A program made the translations under genes and the position numbers. From Gonium pectorale (taxonomy: Eukaryota > Chlorophyta > Chlorophyceae > Chlamydomonadales > Volvocaceae): a DNA stretch of 46,287 bases. Below are positions 1 to 11,500 of this stretch, piece by piece (position 1 is the first letter of the stretch; each line of letters opens with the position of its first letter). The notes under the pieces were generated by a model that was given only the letters and a program-made list of their open reading frames with translations, searched no databases and had not been told where the DNA came from. The DNA is taken from positions 219,419-265,705 of the forward strand of contig LSYV01000070.1 in NCBI GenBank assembly GCA_001584585.1, given 5' to 3'.

Positions 1-1663
1 CCTTGCACTCCGCGAGGCCCTTGGGTGGCAGGGCCCTTCGGGGTTCCTGCAGGGCTATATTTTTGGAAGGCTGAGGATCCGCGCACTGCGCGACCTCGGC
101 ACCTAAACAAATGAAAGATTCGAGCTGCATAGGCAGAGTTCATAGGCTGAGTGCTCTTCAACCGCTTTACACATGCCAACGGCAACGTGCTGTGTGCCCT
201 TGGCCATGTTACGCAGCACCCTGGGGCCGACCCTCCCTGGCCTGACGTATCGCAAATCTCGCCGAAGCCTTACATGCACGAGCTCAACCGCCTGATGATC
301 CTGGGCATATCCCCTCACCAAGTGCAGAAGCCATGCCATTATTCATCGGGCCAGATACCGTTGTTGCACCCGTTGTGCCATCTCAAGTGTGCTGCCTCAT
401 GGAAGCTCTGCGCGCGCGTTCAGCTCTTTGCCAACCGACGGTTGGATCCATCGGGACATTACAACACCCTGAAGATGCCCCATGGTCTTGTGCCTGGCCG
501 TGAATAGAACGCACATTCCTGCCGCCATTTCGCAATCACTCCACGCGCCTTATGCGCTGTACAGCCAACTTAGCCCACCCTAGCACCCGAACGAGGGGCC
601 ACCGCTCAAACATCTTACCTTGACTCTGCTTGCTTCATTTCTGGCGTAGGCTTTATTGGATTGCTTGTGACGGCATTGCCCTGGTCGGCGGCGCCCCGCG
701 ACGTCACAACCGAGAAGATGCGGGGATAATAAAGCTGTCCCTGTATGACTGTCGATATGGTGCCCTTTTCGCGGCGCCGTCTGGGATGAAACCTCGCCTA
801 GACCAAACTGCTGAAAACAGTGTGGAGCAGTGGCACAAGTTGGACTTTTGTCCTGCGCTTGACGTGCCGCGTTGACATGCGTGGTAAACTGCAGGGTTAC
901 AGGGATGTACGGCCAAGAAGTACAGAACGCACGTGACGTAACATATACACGGTCGCTGCAATTGTAGCATCGAAGCCGTATCCTGCAAGAGGCGTACCCT
1001 GCTCCCAACGCCGCCCTGCTGCCCAAAGGGTGGATACAATGTGTCCGGCGTCAACCCGCAGCACACAACAGAGCGCTCAACAAACATGAAGAAAATCTGA
1101 AGCAATAGCACCCCTGGAAGCAACACTCGTTGCCAGCGCAATGCGCCAACTGGGGTGCCCGGGAGCTGGCGCGTGGGTTGCCGACACAAAACGCGCCAGG
1201 TTGGTTCTCCGTATGGAGACCATGTTGGGAGCACAAATCCTCCATCGCCGAGGAACAATACGTGTCCCCATCCCACACAATCATGAGCACGGGTATTACC
1301 ACCAATGAACCGATGTATGCCATAAACTCAATGCGCTCCCAATGGCGGGATAAGAAAGGACATTCGCGCGGAGGTGGACACGGGCATCAATAAGACCCTC
1401 AACGTCTGTCCAGGTCCACGAGCAGGTTCCTCCAACCACGCCAAAGTAAACTCAGGCAATGTGTTAAGTCAATGAAACGATTAGATGTGAGCATTAGCAG
1501 CCAAGTTTGACCCGTCGCGCCTGAAAGCATCCCGCTCCCAACTGCCTGCACAGGAATGCTCTATTGCGCAACTGCAACCGGAGCCTGACAACAAGCAGCC
1601 AAAGCACTGAGCGGAAGCGCCGCATCCCAACCCCGCAATAACGCTCCTGTCCTCGCTAGCTCG
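1..1663. other. Left-flank non-coding region
   Basis: No coding segment is recognised on either strand. The open frames here are short, have no family motif and lack the strong GC3 bias of the real exons. The right part should be the 3' UTR and downstream flank of the minus-strand IWR1 gene, which ends at 1664. The only sense-strand TGTAA (the usual volvocine polyadenylation signal) noticed in this stretch is at 897-901, more than 750 bp past the stop, so its use is uncertain. Confidence 0.5.
897..901 (-). promoter_or_regulatory. Candidate TGTAA poly(A) signal for IWR1
   Basis: Seen: TTACA on the plus strand, which reads TGTAA in the sense of the upstream minus-strand gene. Known: green algae of this group use UGUAA instead of AAUAAA. 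Inference: with no nearer copy noticed between here and the stop codon at 1664, it may end the IWR1 transcript. It would give a 3' UTR of about 760 nt, within the volvocine range. A five-base match alone is weak evidence. Confidence 0.25.
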
Positions 1664-4359
1664 CTAATGGAACATGACCGCGCGGCGCCGCCGCTCCTCG
1701 GCCTCCCGCCGCTCCTCCTCCTCGCTTAGGTAGCTGCTATGCTCGCTGTAGTCATCCTCCTCGGTACGATAGTACGACGAAACCTTCTTGCCGGACACGC
1801 CCACGCGCCCACGCCGCCGGCCCAAGGCATCATCCTCGTCCGCGTCTGCGTCGTCCCCGTCATCATCCTCCGCGCCGCCGTCCGGCCGCTCGTCCCTCCG
1901 CATCGCCAGCGCCGCGCCCCAGCTGTAGCCACCGCCCAGGCCGGCGTCCCGCGGCCCCGCCCCGCCGTCCAGATCGCTGTCGCTGTCGGCTCCGGAACCG
2001 CCGTAGTAATCGTCGTACGGCGCGTCCTCCTCGTCGGGGTACGAATTGGCGTAGTAGCTCTCTGCGTTGGAGTCCTCACTGTCATGCTCCTCAGCCGCCG
2101 CCGCCCGCTGCGCGGCCTCCGCCTCCAGCTCGCCCGCCCAGAAGAACTCGTCGTCGTCCTCTGCAACCTGCAGACACAGGTGCAGCGGCGCCAGTCCCAA
2201 ACGGCTTGGACGAGGAAAACATCTGCATCCTGTGTGCAAGGATTGCCGGAGCAATCGTGGGGCTTCTACCGCTACAAGCAGGGGAAGCCATGTGGGGAGC
2301 CGAGGCAGACCTCGCCGACACAGCACTGCATTGATGCCGTACCTCGATAATAGGCGCCGCGAAGTCTGCGCCGCTGGGGGCATCCGCCCAGGGCCACAGC
2401 TCATTGCCGCCCTCCCGATCGCCGCCCATCTCCTCATCAGGCACCGGCACGTACACGTCGTACACGAAAGCGTTCGTATCGTCCCCGGCCGCGCCGCCGC
2501 TGCTGTTTGGCCGCGATGTGGCGGGCCCGGACTCTGGGGCAACGATGGTAGCTGCAGGCGCCCTGGCCTGAGGGTCCGTGGGCTGCGACGCAGCGGGCGT
2601 GGTCGTGGTCGGCTGCGGCCGGTGCTGGGAGATAGGCCCGCATTGCGGCTGCGGTTGTGGCGGTAGGGCCGCCGGCTCGGGGCCCGCCGCGGGGGCTGTG
2701 GCCAAGGGCCGCCTGGGACGTGCCGGTATTCGCCGAACCGCCGGCTGCTGCTGCAGCTCCTGGCCGTGCTGCTGCAGGTACTCGCTGACCTGCGTTATTG
2801 GCGGTGCGAGGGGCATGTAGCATGTTGCGAACATGCACGTATGGCCGTGCAAGTGCCTCATTGGTTCTACCTGCCTTGCAAAGCAAACGGCTGCAAGAGA
2901 AGGACCTAGCCATTGGTCGGTCGGCCAGCACCGGCGCACTAGCGCGCGCCAAGAACCGCCCACGCTGCGCGACATGGCAGGCCACCAAGAAGCAGCAGCC
3001 AGGATTCCGTGTGCTCGGCACCCGCGCGCTTCGATGCCCAACTGCCCAACTGTCCATTCTGTAGCCTACCAGAGGCCCGTAGCGATGCAGGATGAGGGCC
3101 TCCTCCGCCGCCGGCGCCGGCCCTACTCGAGCCGCACCCGGAGCCGCAGGGCCTTCCCCCGCCTGCGGCTCCGCCGCGGCTGCAAGTTGCTCCGGCGGCT
3201 GTACCGCCTGCTTCTGTCGCTCACGCCTCGCCCGTGCCCGGCCGCCGTCCGGTCGGCGCCCGGCGTCAGCGGCGGCACGCCGTCCGGCTGCGGCTGGCGC
3301 ATCTGCCGGCAGCCGCTCCAGGTCGTACATGTGCAGCAGGCTGGCCGGCTCCGCCCCGTCATCGGCGAGCGGTTCCCGGCGCCTACGGATCTGCAAGACA
3401 GCCGTCCGGGCTTGCGCGTAAGGCAAGACGTTTTCTTGAAGCAAATGCAAATACGTTGGGAAAACATTGCTGCGGTAGCTCTTGACGCTAGGCGCAACAC
3501 TCGTGCCTCGCTTGCGGGCGCCGATTCGGCCCTACCTGCTTGTACCGAGCCGCCGCGCCCGCCCTCCTGTGAGTCTCCCGCATCGCTGCCATCCGGCTCG
3601 CACGGGTGGGCACGTCAGCGGCCCTGGTATCCCGTCGATGTGGCGCCTCCAGCGGGGCGCTGCCCGTTGCGGCTGGTCGCCCGCCAGATCCAAGAGCGTA
3701 CACGGGCGCCGCCGCAGCCTCGCTATCGCCCGGGGGCACCAAGGGCTCAGGGCCACACGGCGCTAGGCTGGAGGCCCCGAGGGGTTCCGGCTGGGGCTCG
3801 GCGCCCTTTGTAAGCGGCTCAGCTGGTGGTTCAGTGACGGGCGCGGCTGCGCGAGCGCACAGGAGCTGCAAGAGTGCCGTCTCCGACATGTCCTGCGCCG
3901 CAGGGGGCAGCACAGGGGCCGGAAGCAAGAAATGGCATCAGAACCGCTCCACGCTCCATGGTGAATTCTCTCGCAAGCCTTGCGACTCTGCTCCTTCGAG
4001 TTCGTGGCTCCATGTTGCGGTGCCCGTGGCTGCGTGACAGCACACCCAGGCCCTGGCCCGGCCCGGACCAGCGTTTGTCCACGCACCTCCAGAGTCGACA
4101 CCTCCATGGTCTGTAACCGCCTGAAACGCCTCCGTCGCACTTCCGCGACAGGCGCACCGCCGGTCCCCGTGCCGACTGCCATGCCCTGGAACTGCAGCAG
4201 CAGGTCGTCGTACCGGGGCTGCTTGGTTTGCCTGTCTCCCGCGGCCTCCAAGACTACACACATGAGGCGCCCGGGTCTTAGAAGACGCAGAGGTGGACAC
4301 GGGTGGCCCGTGCTCGTGTTAGCCTGGGCACTCACTGATTTCAGGCTCCGCCGGCTCAT
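1664..4359 (-). CDS. IWR1: IWR1/SLC7A6OS/RDM4-like RNA polymerase II nuclear import factor
   Basis: Exons (minus order): 4359-4336, 4218-4087, 3892-3536, 3390-3070, 2789-2343, 2167-1664; 594 aa, all introns phase 0. Members of this family bind assembled Pol II and escort it into the nucleus; the plant homologue RDM4/DMS4 also affects RNA-directed DNA methylation. Family signatures run in the plant order: ARYKQIRRRREPL (about 167-179, across an exon junction), LLHMYDLERL (189-198), FVYDVYVPVPDEEM (386-399), DDDEFFW (431-437), then the diagnostic acidic DSEDSNAESYYANSYPDEED (456-475). The Arg-rich N-terminal motif usual at residue ~10 is not evident, so the first exon is least secure. The first intron (4335-4219) is 117 nt and in frame, so it could be retained. 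Long Pro/Gln/Ala stretches (280-385) are unconserved. The C-terminus is Asp/Glu-rich and ends in a basic Arg/Glu helix. The gene diverges from the kinase to its right. Confidence 0.85.
3419..3460 (-). repeat. Intronic shared motif, copy D (IWR1 intron 3)
   Basis: Sense-strand sequence resembling the motif found in ClpB introns (24861-24903, 26818-26859, 28701-28742). It has an AACGT start, then TTTGC and a CTT..GAA...CGTCTTGCC block. It lies 29-70 nt upstream of the 3' splice site after 3391. This is the most diverged of the four copies. Confidence 0.4.
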
Positions 4360-5596
4360 CTCGCCTCCGCTTTATCCGCACGACTGTAAGAGACGCTGAC
4401 ACGTTTTGAACCCCGTCCCCCAGGTCGGCCATAGCAAGCGGCGTTCTCTCCATGATGGCAACTGCCAAAAGGGCTATGAGAGGAGGACTAATATAATCAT
4501 GCTAAATCACAATCGTAAACTTTTTGTTACGGTAACCTTAACAGAGTGAAGAGTTTTGCTCGGGCCGGCACTCAAACGTCCGGACGGCGCTTGAACGTCT
4601 ACAGTTTGCAAGACTAAATGCGAAACGTGGTACACAACATTACTGTACATGTAATGTATACGTCGTAAATTATGGTAAGGCGATGAATCCACGCAGTGAC
4701 AGCCGGCCAGCAGGGGAGGCAGGGCGCTGCCATTGCCATGCCAGTGCCCAGGTCTGAACACTATGGGTTTCGGCATGTGGGGCGTCCTCTGCACCATCTT
4801 GACAGGACAGGTGCTGCCGCGGCATGCGGCTCATCAGGACTCTTATGTGTGGCGCCTGGCGCGCCGTCGCGGCGGTGGAGTGGAGAAATGCCTTGCGCTT
4901 TTGTTCGTCCCGAGAGCAGCTTCCCGGTGTCGTGCAACGGATGGGTCCGGTAAAAACCGACCGCCCGTCAGTTACACCTGTCGCCTGCCTCGAACCGCAC
5001 CAACCCTACCCTCTCCGCCCTACCCAGCGCCTCGTCGCCGCGCTCGAACGCTACTGAGATCACAGCAGCGACGCCGACCCCGGGGCCTGGTGATAGATCT
5101 TGACAGGAACCTCCAACTTGCCTTGGGTCGCGCTTTAGTAGCTCGCGCTTGCCTAGTCGTTGTATCGCGGGATATTCTACTGCCCTTATCCTTTCTTGAC
5201 CTGGTGCCGAAGCGACCGGCATTCCTCTCAGGGCCGACTGTCAGGGCTTCTCCACTCGTGTCGCTAGCGCTCCACGCTTGAAGCACCGCCTGGCCATCGG
5301 CAGCCTCATTTCAGCAAAGTGTCACCGCCAGGGCCCGCTTGGAGCGCTGCTTTGAGACCCATCACTGAAAGGACCTTCCCTCGACTTCGTCCCCTCCGCT
5401 GCGGTTACCCATCGCCCTGGCGGCCCGTCCGCGACTGACAGGGCCGCAGCACGTCTGCCCGCAACCAGCTCTTCCTGCCAAAAACACACATCAATAGGCA
5501 GCGCCCCTGCTCGCTGCCATGGCAGCCTCACGCGCATCGAAGAAGTCCTGCCGCCGCGCGTCGGCTTGAGCTCGCACGGCGGGCGCATGGTCCCGG
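4360..5596. other. Divergent intergenic region between IWR1 and the receptor kinase
   Basis: About 1.2 kb between two divergently transcribed genes, so it should hold both promoters and 5' UTRs. The stretch about 4480-4690 is clearly richer in A+T than the surroundings and contains a 21-bp interrupted palindrome (4637-4657; arms ACATTAC/GTAATGT around TGTACAT). No TATA box or other element could be assigned with confidence, and no coding motif was seen. Confidence 0.5.
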
Positions 5597-8500
5597 ATGT
5601 CCGACTCGCCGCCGCGCCCCTACCGGCGGAGATCTGCACAGCCCGGGCATGAAGGCTGCAGCGGAGCGCGGCCGCTGCCGCAGCCGCAGCCGCGAGGGCA
5701 TCTGGGTCGTGCCGACCCGCCTGTCAACCGGGATCACGCGCAGAACACCGGACCGGCTGGAGCTGCCCGACCCGACCCAGCAGCACCTCATCGCGACGCC
5801 GCACTCTCAGAAGCGCCCGCTGCCGCTTATTGGACTTCAGCCGAGGCGGCAGCGCCTACAGCCGACTACTGCATATCACCCAGCGCTCTGCGGCACCCCG
5901 AGGTGGCGCGGCGCCCGAACCGGCGAGCGGCGGCGGCGGCGGCAGCAGCCTGGCCGCTGCGCGCCCGCTGCCGCGCGGTGCTTGCGAGCCTGTTGGTGAC
6001 GCTGGCGCTCGGCTGGGCATCTAGCGCCGCCGCGGTTGCGGCCGGCCCCGGTGAGGCGAGCGGGGGGGGGGCGCGGGGCATTGCAGTGCCGCACTGCACG
6101 CCGTCGCTGTGCGATTGTTTTATTTCCGGGGACATGACTGCCGCACGCCCGGCTGGCTGACTGATTTCCGGTTTCGTTTCCTAATATTGCGTTCAGCATT
6201 CTCGCAGCGCTTTCGTGCAGTCGCTTTGGGGTTTTCAACCGCTTTGGTGCCGTCCTTATCCGTATGCCTGCCTCCCTGCCTGCCTGTTCATACACGGTCT
6301 GCCGCAGCGACCGTGTTCCGCGCGCGCGCCCCAGGCGGACCTGGCGCGGTGCTGCCGGCCCCTGCCGTCCCCGGGCCGCGCGCCGCGGAGCACGCGGGGC
6401 CGGGGCTCCTCGACGTCGGCCCCGACACCGCCGCCGTGTTCCGGTCCGTAGTCGAGCCGGCGCCGTACGCCGGCCAGCCCGCAGGTGCCAGCACTGACGA
6501 CAGCCTCCCCGTCTACGCGGCGGGGTATGCCAGAGGCGCGGATGATGGCTCTACGGCTCATCGTCGCCTGCATCAGGCTGCAGACGCCAACAAGCCGCCA
6601 TCGCCGCCGCCGCCCGGGCCAAGCGACAAGGGCCCTGCGCCGCCGGCGCCACCATCGCCGCCGGCGCCGGCGCCGGCGCCCCCGCGGCCGCCGATGCCTC
6701 CACGGCCGCCTGCGCCGCCCCCGCAGCCGCCGGCGCAGTGCAGCGCCGCGCCGCTTCAGGAGCTGCCGGTTGCTCTCCGGAGCCAGCAGGCGCTGCGGAG
6801 CTGCCCTCTGGTGGCGGCGTTTCTGGTGCGGGGGCCGGTCGCCGCTGCTCAGCCGTCGCCATCACAGGAGGGCAGCGCCTCCAGCAGCGTCGGCAGTGGC
6901 GGGAGCAAGACGCTGGCGGGTGCACGCGTTGGCGCGCCGCCGCCGCCGCTGTGCACCTCAGCCGTCCTGATGAACAACGGCAAGGTGTGTTTCCCCATCA
7001 TAAGTGTACGGACCGATAATCTGTTTATGAGCCCGCGCGAGCGCCTTCCTGTTGCTGCTTTTCCTTAGCGTCCGTGCACTGGGCCGCCTTGCGCCAATAC
7101 GTAACTCATGGACCGGGTCCTAGTCACTGCCTTGCCACCTACCCATGCATCTGCGGATGCGGTTACGTGCGTCTGCGCCGCGGCTGTCGTTCTCGGCGGC
7201 AGGCGAGCCTGTACGGCTGGCAGCTGGTGTGGCGCTTCAGTAACTACTCCGCCTACCGGGTCGCCGACGCGGACGGGGCGGTGCTGGTGACCTCGGGTGA
7301 GCTTGCGGTCCGCTTGCGGCACTGCCTATCGAGCTGGTGATGCGACGACTGCACATTGCCATGCCACCAGGAGCACCTGCTCAGCCCCGGCATAGTCCTG
7401 GTAGCTAGAGCGATGGCAGCTGCTGATGCGTGGCGGCGTGGCCTGTCAAGGCCGCTTTACATAACACTCATGCCTCGCCAACCGATCATACATCCAAACA
7501 CGGCCCAGGTGGCGACGGCGCCCCGGTGCGCATCGTTAACTCGGGTGAGGCCAACTCCATTCCACCCGCCGGCGGCGCCGCCAACTTCACCATGTCCCTG
7601 GTGCTGAGCAACGCCACCCCGCCCGCCGCCGCGCCACCGCTGGAGTGGGCGGCCGTGTTCGTCAACGGGCAGCGCTGCGTGCAGCTGCCGTCCAGCAGCC
7701 TGGGGCTGCCCGTCTGCGGGGTGCCGTACGGACAGCTGGCCGTGGGGTCTCGGGACAAGTCGCCGGGTACGGACGGGGCTTTTGTCATGGGATGGTGGCT
7801 CCATGCTGTTGTTCGTGGCGGAGGCCACTGGCCTTGACTCCATTGCGGTGTTTTCATGCCTCACGCGGCTAAACCCGCAGAGCGCACTCACCTTCAGTGC
7901 CTCATCAAAGCCTGCCGTAGGTGCCGTGTCAGGGCGGACGCGTTGCGCTGCCGCTTACCGGCATGGGAGCTAAGCCTGGTTTGCTGCGGCAAATCCACCC
8001 GCCCGCCGATCCACCCACCCGCCAACCCACCGACCCATTGCAGGCCAGGGCGAGGTGCTGGACCTGGCGTGCGCTTCCATCTTCTGCTGCGGCGACCTGG
8101 ACCCCACCGACGACCCCGACGACGACCCGGGCAGCGTGTTTGGCAGCAAGAAGTCGCCGCCGCCACCGTCGGGCGGCAGCACAGGGCCTGCTGTCGGCGC
8201 CGGCGGCCCTACGACGCCGCCGCCGCCGGACTCCATCGCGCAGCTGAGCAGCGCGCTGTCGCAACTGACCGCGATTGTGATTGAGCTCCTCCCGACCGCG
8301 GGCGGCAAGCCCAGCGGCGGAGGCGGCGCGGTGGGGGGTTTGACGCCACCTCCTGGTCAGCAGCCGTCGCCGGTCTTTGGCAGCGCCGTCGGGGGCGGCA
8401 CCGGCGGCAGCAATTCCAGCGGCGGCACGGGTGGCGCGTACCTCTCCTACGCGGTCCTCGCGCGGCTCCACGAGCTGCTGACGGCGGCGGCCAGCGGCGT

Positions 8501-11500
8501 TGATGTGACGGTGGAGCTCCTGGCGACGCTCCAAGAGGTCGTGCGTGAGGGCGGCTTCGGCAGCGCGCCGGTCAGCGGCGGTGGCAACCTGACGTCCTTG
8601 ATGGAAAAGCTGTCGATGATCGTGGCGGCACGCGCAACACCGCCGCCGTCACCGTTGCCGCAGCCGCCAGCGGCGCCCGCCAACGGCCCGCCGCCGCCCC
8701 CGGGCAGCAGTGGAAACGGCGGCGACGGAGATGGCGACATGCACCAGTCCTCGGACCCCGACATCCCACCAGCGGAGATGGTCGGTGGGGGCGGTAGCCT
8801 AGGCCATGGCGGAGGCGGGTTGCCGGGTGCTGCCACGGCGCGACAGCCACCACTCGTGGGCGCTGCAAACCCTATCATCGGCAAGGTCCCGCCGTTCGTC
8901 GGGCCCGTCAAGAACGCCACGCCGGACGAGGCCACCAGGCTTGAGAAGTCGGGGTTTGAGGAGAAGCGCCGGCCTCACAGGCAGACCGTCATAGCGGTGT
9001 CGGTGTGCGCTGCCTCCCTGGTGGTGCTGGTGCTGCCAGCAGTCGCCGTGGCCGTGCTTGTGGTGCGGAGGAGGAGGAGGAGGCAGCAGGGTGCGGCCGG
9101 CGCCGCTGGCGACGCCAGCGACCGCACGCAGAGCAAGCAGAGGTGGCTCCTGGCGGCGGGGCGCGGCGGTGGCGGTAGCGGTAGCGGTAGCGGTGGCGAT
9201 GGCGATGGCGGCCGCCCGGACGGCGACCGTACTGACGCCCAAGAAGCCGGAGTTGCGCCAGGAGCCGGAGCCGGTGGCGGGGCCTTGCCAGCCGGGCCCC
9301 AAGAGGCCAGAGCGCGGGCCGCCGTTGCCGCAACGGGCCCCAAGGACGGACAGGAAACGGATCACTTCCCGCCATCGATGTACGGCGGTGGGCCGGGGGC
9401 TGTGACGGACATGACGGCGGCGGCGGCCGTCCTCTTGGGGCCGCGAGCCGGCGGCACGGGACCTGGTACCGCGGCCTTTTTCCGCGGCAGCTCAGGCATC
9501 GCAATGAGCGCCGCTGGAAGCAGCAGCGCCAGCAACGCAGAGTACGCGGGCCTGCGAGCTCCCCCTTCGCCCTTCCCGTCCCAGCCGCCGCTTGTGCACC
9601 TCGACACGGTCAGCCCGCTCCTTGAGCGGCGCGGGACCAACACAGTGCAGGTCCTGCTGGCGACGAGCGCCTCCCTGCCCGTCCACGCCCACAGCCCCCG
9701 CACGGCTGCGGGAGTCGCGCCCAACGACGCCCCGTCGCAGTCACAATCGCTGCAGAGCACCGCCGGCTCGTGGCCGCACCGGTGGCAGCCCCAGGTCTTG
9801 GTCCAGCCGACGGCCTGGTCTGCGGCGAGCGGCAACAGCGGGCGGCACCCGGTCTTTGGCCACGGCGCCGGGGGAGGGCGGGCAGGCGCGGAGCTGCAGC
9901 GTGAAGGAGGGGGAGGTGTGGACGTTGGCGGCGGCGGCGGCGTAGGAGGTGGAGGAGGAGGAGGCAGCCAGCTTCGCGGCTTGACGCTGGGCGCTCTAAT
10001 AGCAGCGTCACATCGCAACATGCTGCAGCCGCGCTCAGGGCGTCACCCAGATGGGGTGACCGCTGACGGCTCCGGCGGGGGCGCGTCGGTCGCAGCGCCG
10101 CCGCAGCCGGAGCAGGCCGCAGTGCAATCCTGGCACCAGATCTACGACATGGGCTCCGTATCCCACGGGGACCTGATATCGGCTGCGGAGGCGGGGAACG
10201 CCTCGACGCCCGGACAGCGCAGCCCCGGCAACGGCCCGGGGGCCGCGCCATCCTGCGGCCCGGTGCTGCACCACCTGGGGCGCGCCACCTTGCCTCAGCG
10301 GGCGGCCAGCAGCCACGGATATGCGGATAGGCGCCCCTCGGACGAGCTCGCGGCAGCCGTCGCCACCGCCCCGGCGAATGGCTCGCTGCCCGCTGCGGGG
10401 CGGCGCGGGATGCTGCACGTCGCGCGCTCGCTGCCGGCCCAGCTGTTGGGCCGCCTGGCGCGGCTGGCGTCGGGCGCCGGCAGCGAGCACGGCGGTCCGG
10501 GCGGGAGCGCCGGCGGAGGCGCAGACCGCGGAGGCGCAGATCGCCGGGTTGCTAGCGCAGGGGATGCGGAGGCGGAAGCGGAGGCGGCGGAGCGTGGGGA
10601 CGCGGGCTTTGCGCGCCCCGGCGGCAGGCCCGACGCCTCAGGGCCCGGTGCCGGACCGTTGGGAGCCCCACGGGAAGCCTGGCAGCCCGCTCAGCTGCAG
10701 CCGCCGCCTGCGGCGCAGGTGCTTGCGCTGAGCAGCGATGCCACGGGCGGCCCGGACGGCCAAGCGGTGATGAGCTCGAAAAGCGCAAAGCGGGGCGACG
10801 CTGGTGGAGGAGACGCCGTGGCAAGGGTAGACGAGGTGGCGACGGTGTCTGGCGGTGTGGGGACGGTGTCAGCGGCTGGCGGGGGGAGTGAGGTGGGCGC
10901 CTCGGGAGGCGCGGGCGGCGGCCAACCATCAGCTTGCGGCACCGCTTCGGCTGGCGCCACAAGCCTGGGGAGCAGCACGGTTGGCAGCACGTTGGGTGGG
11001 CTGCGTGACAAGCAGGTAGGCGGGTTTCATGTTTGATTTTTATGTGTCCATTAGAGCGCGGAGGGTGATGATGGCATCTTCTCGCGGGCGGGCGGGTGCG
11101 TTTCATCCCCATGAACGAAGCGGGGGGCCTGCACACGTTGCGTGCCCTAGCTGGGCGCCACGGAGGCCGCAAATTTCCTTACCTTGCCCGCCCTGCCCTG
11201 CTCCCGCGCCACCTGCAGACCTCCTGGGTCGCCATCGACTTTGCTCGGGACGTAGTTCTGGAGCGGCGCATTGGTTCCGGAGCGTACGGCACTGTGTACC
11301 GCGGGCGCTGGTCGGGGCGGCCGGTGGCGTGCAAGGTGGTGCCCCTGTTGGAGGGCGACAGCGGGGCAGTGTGCCCCAAGGCCGTGGAGAGCATCCGCCA
11401 GGAGGTTCAGGTACGCGCCGAGTACTCTACATGGCGGTTAGGATGAACGTGCAGGCGGGGCTTGTTACGGCAGGCAGGCGGTGCTGGGCTGTAAACACGG

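Noticed and set aside
151..507. 118-codon frame at the left edge
   Set aside because: No motif, weak codon bias and no splice-supported extension.
3391..3450. ARTAVLQIRRRR as the N-terminal (V/I)RVKRKR motif of IWR1
   Set aside because: The ARTAVLQ part lies before a good acceptor (TCTTGCAG) and next to the shared intronic motif. Joining RYKQ to IRRRREPL gives the better internal family motif, so the resemblance is chance.
7767..7990. MLLFVAEATGLDSIAVFSCL as part of the kinase ectodomain
   Set aside because: It is in a different frame with no acceptor to reach it. A phase-correct intron 7767-8043 (GTACGG...CAG) removes it.
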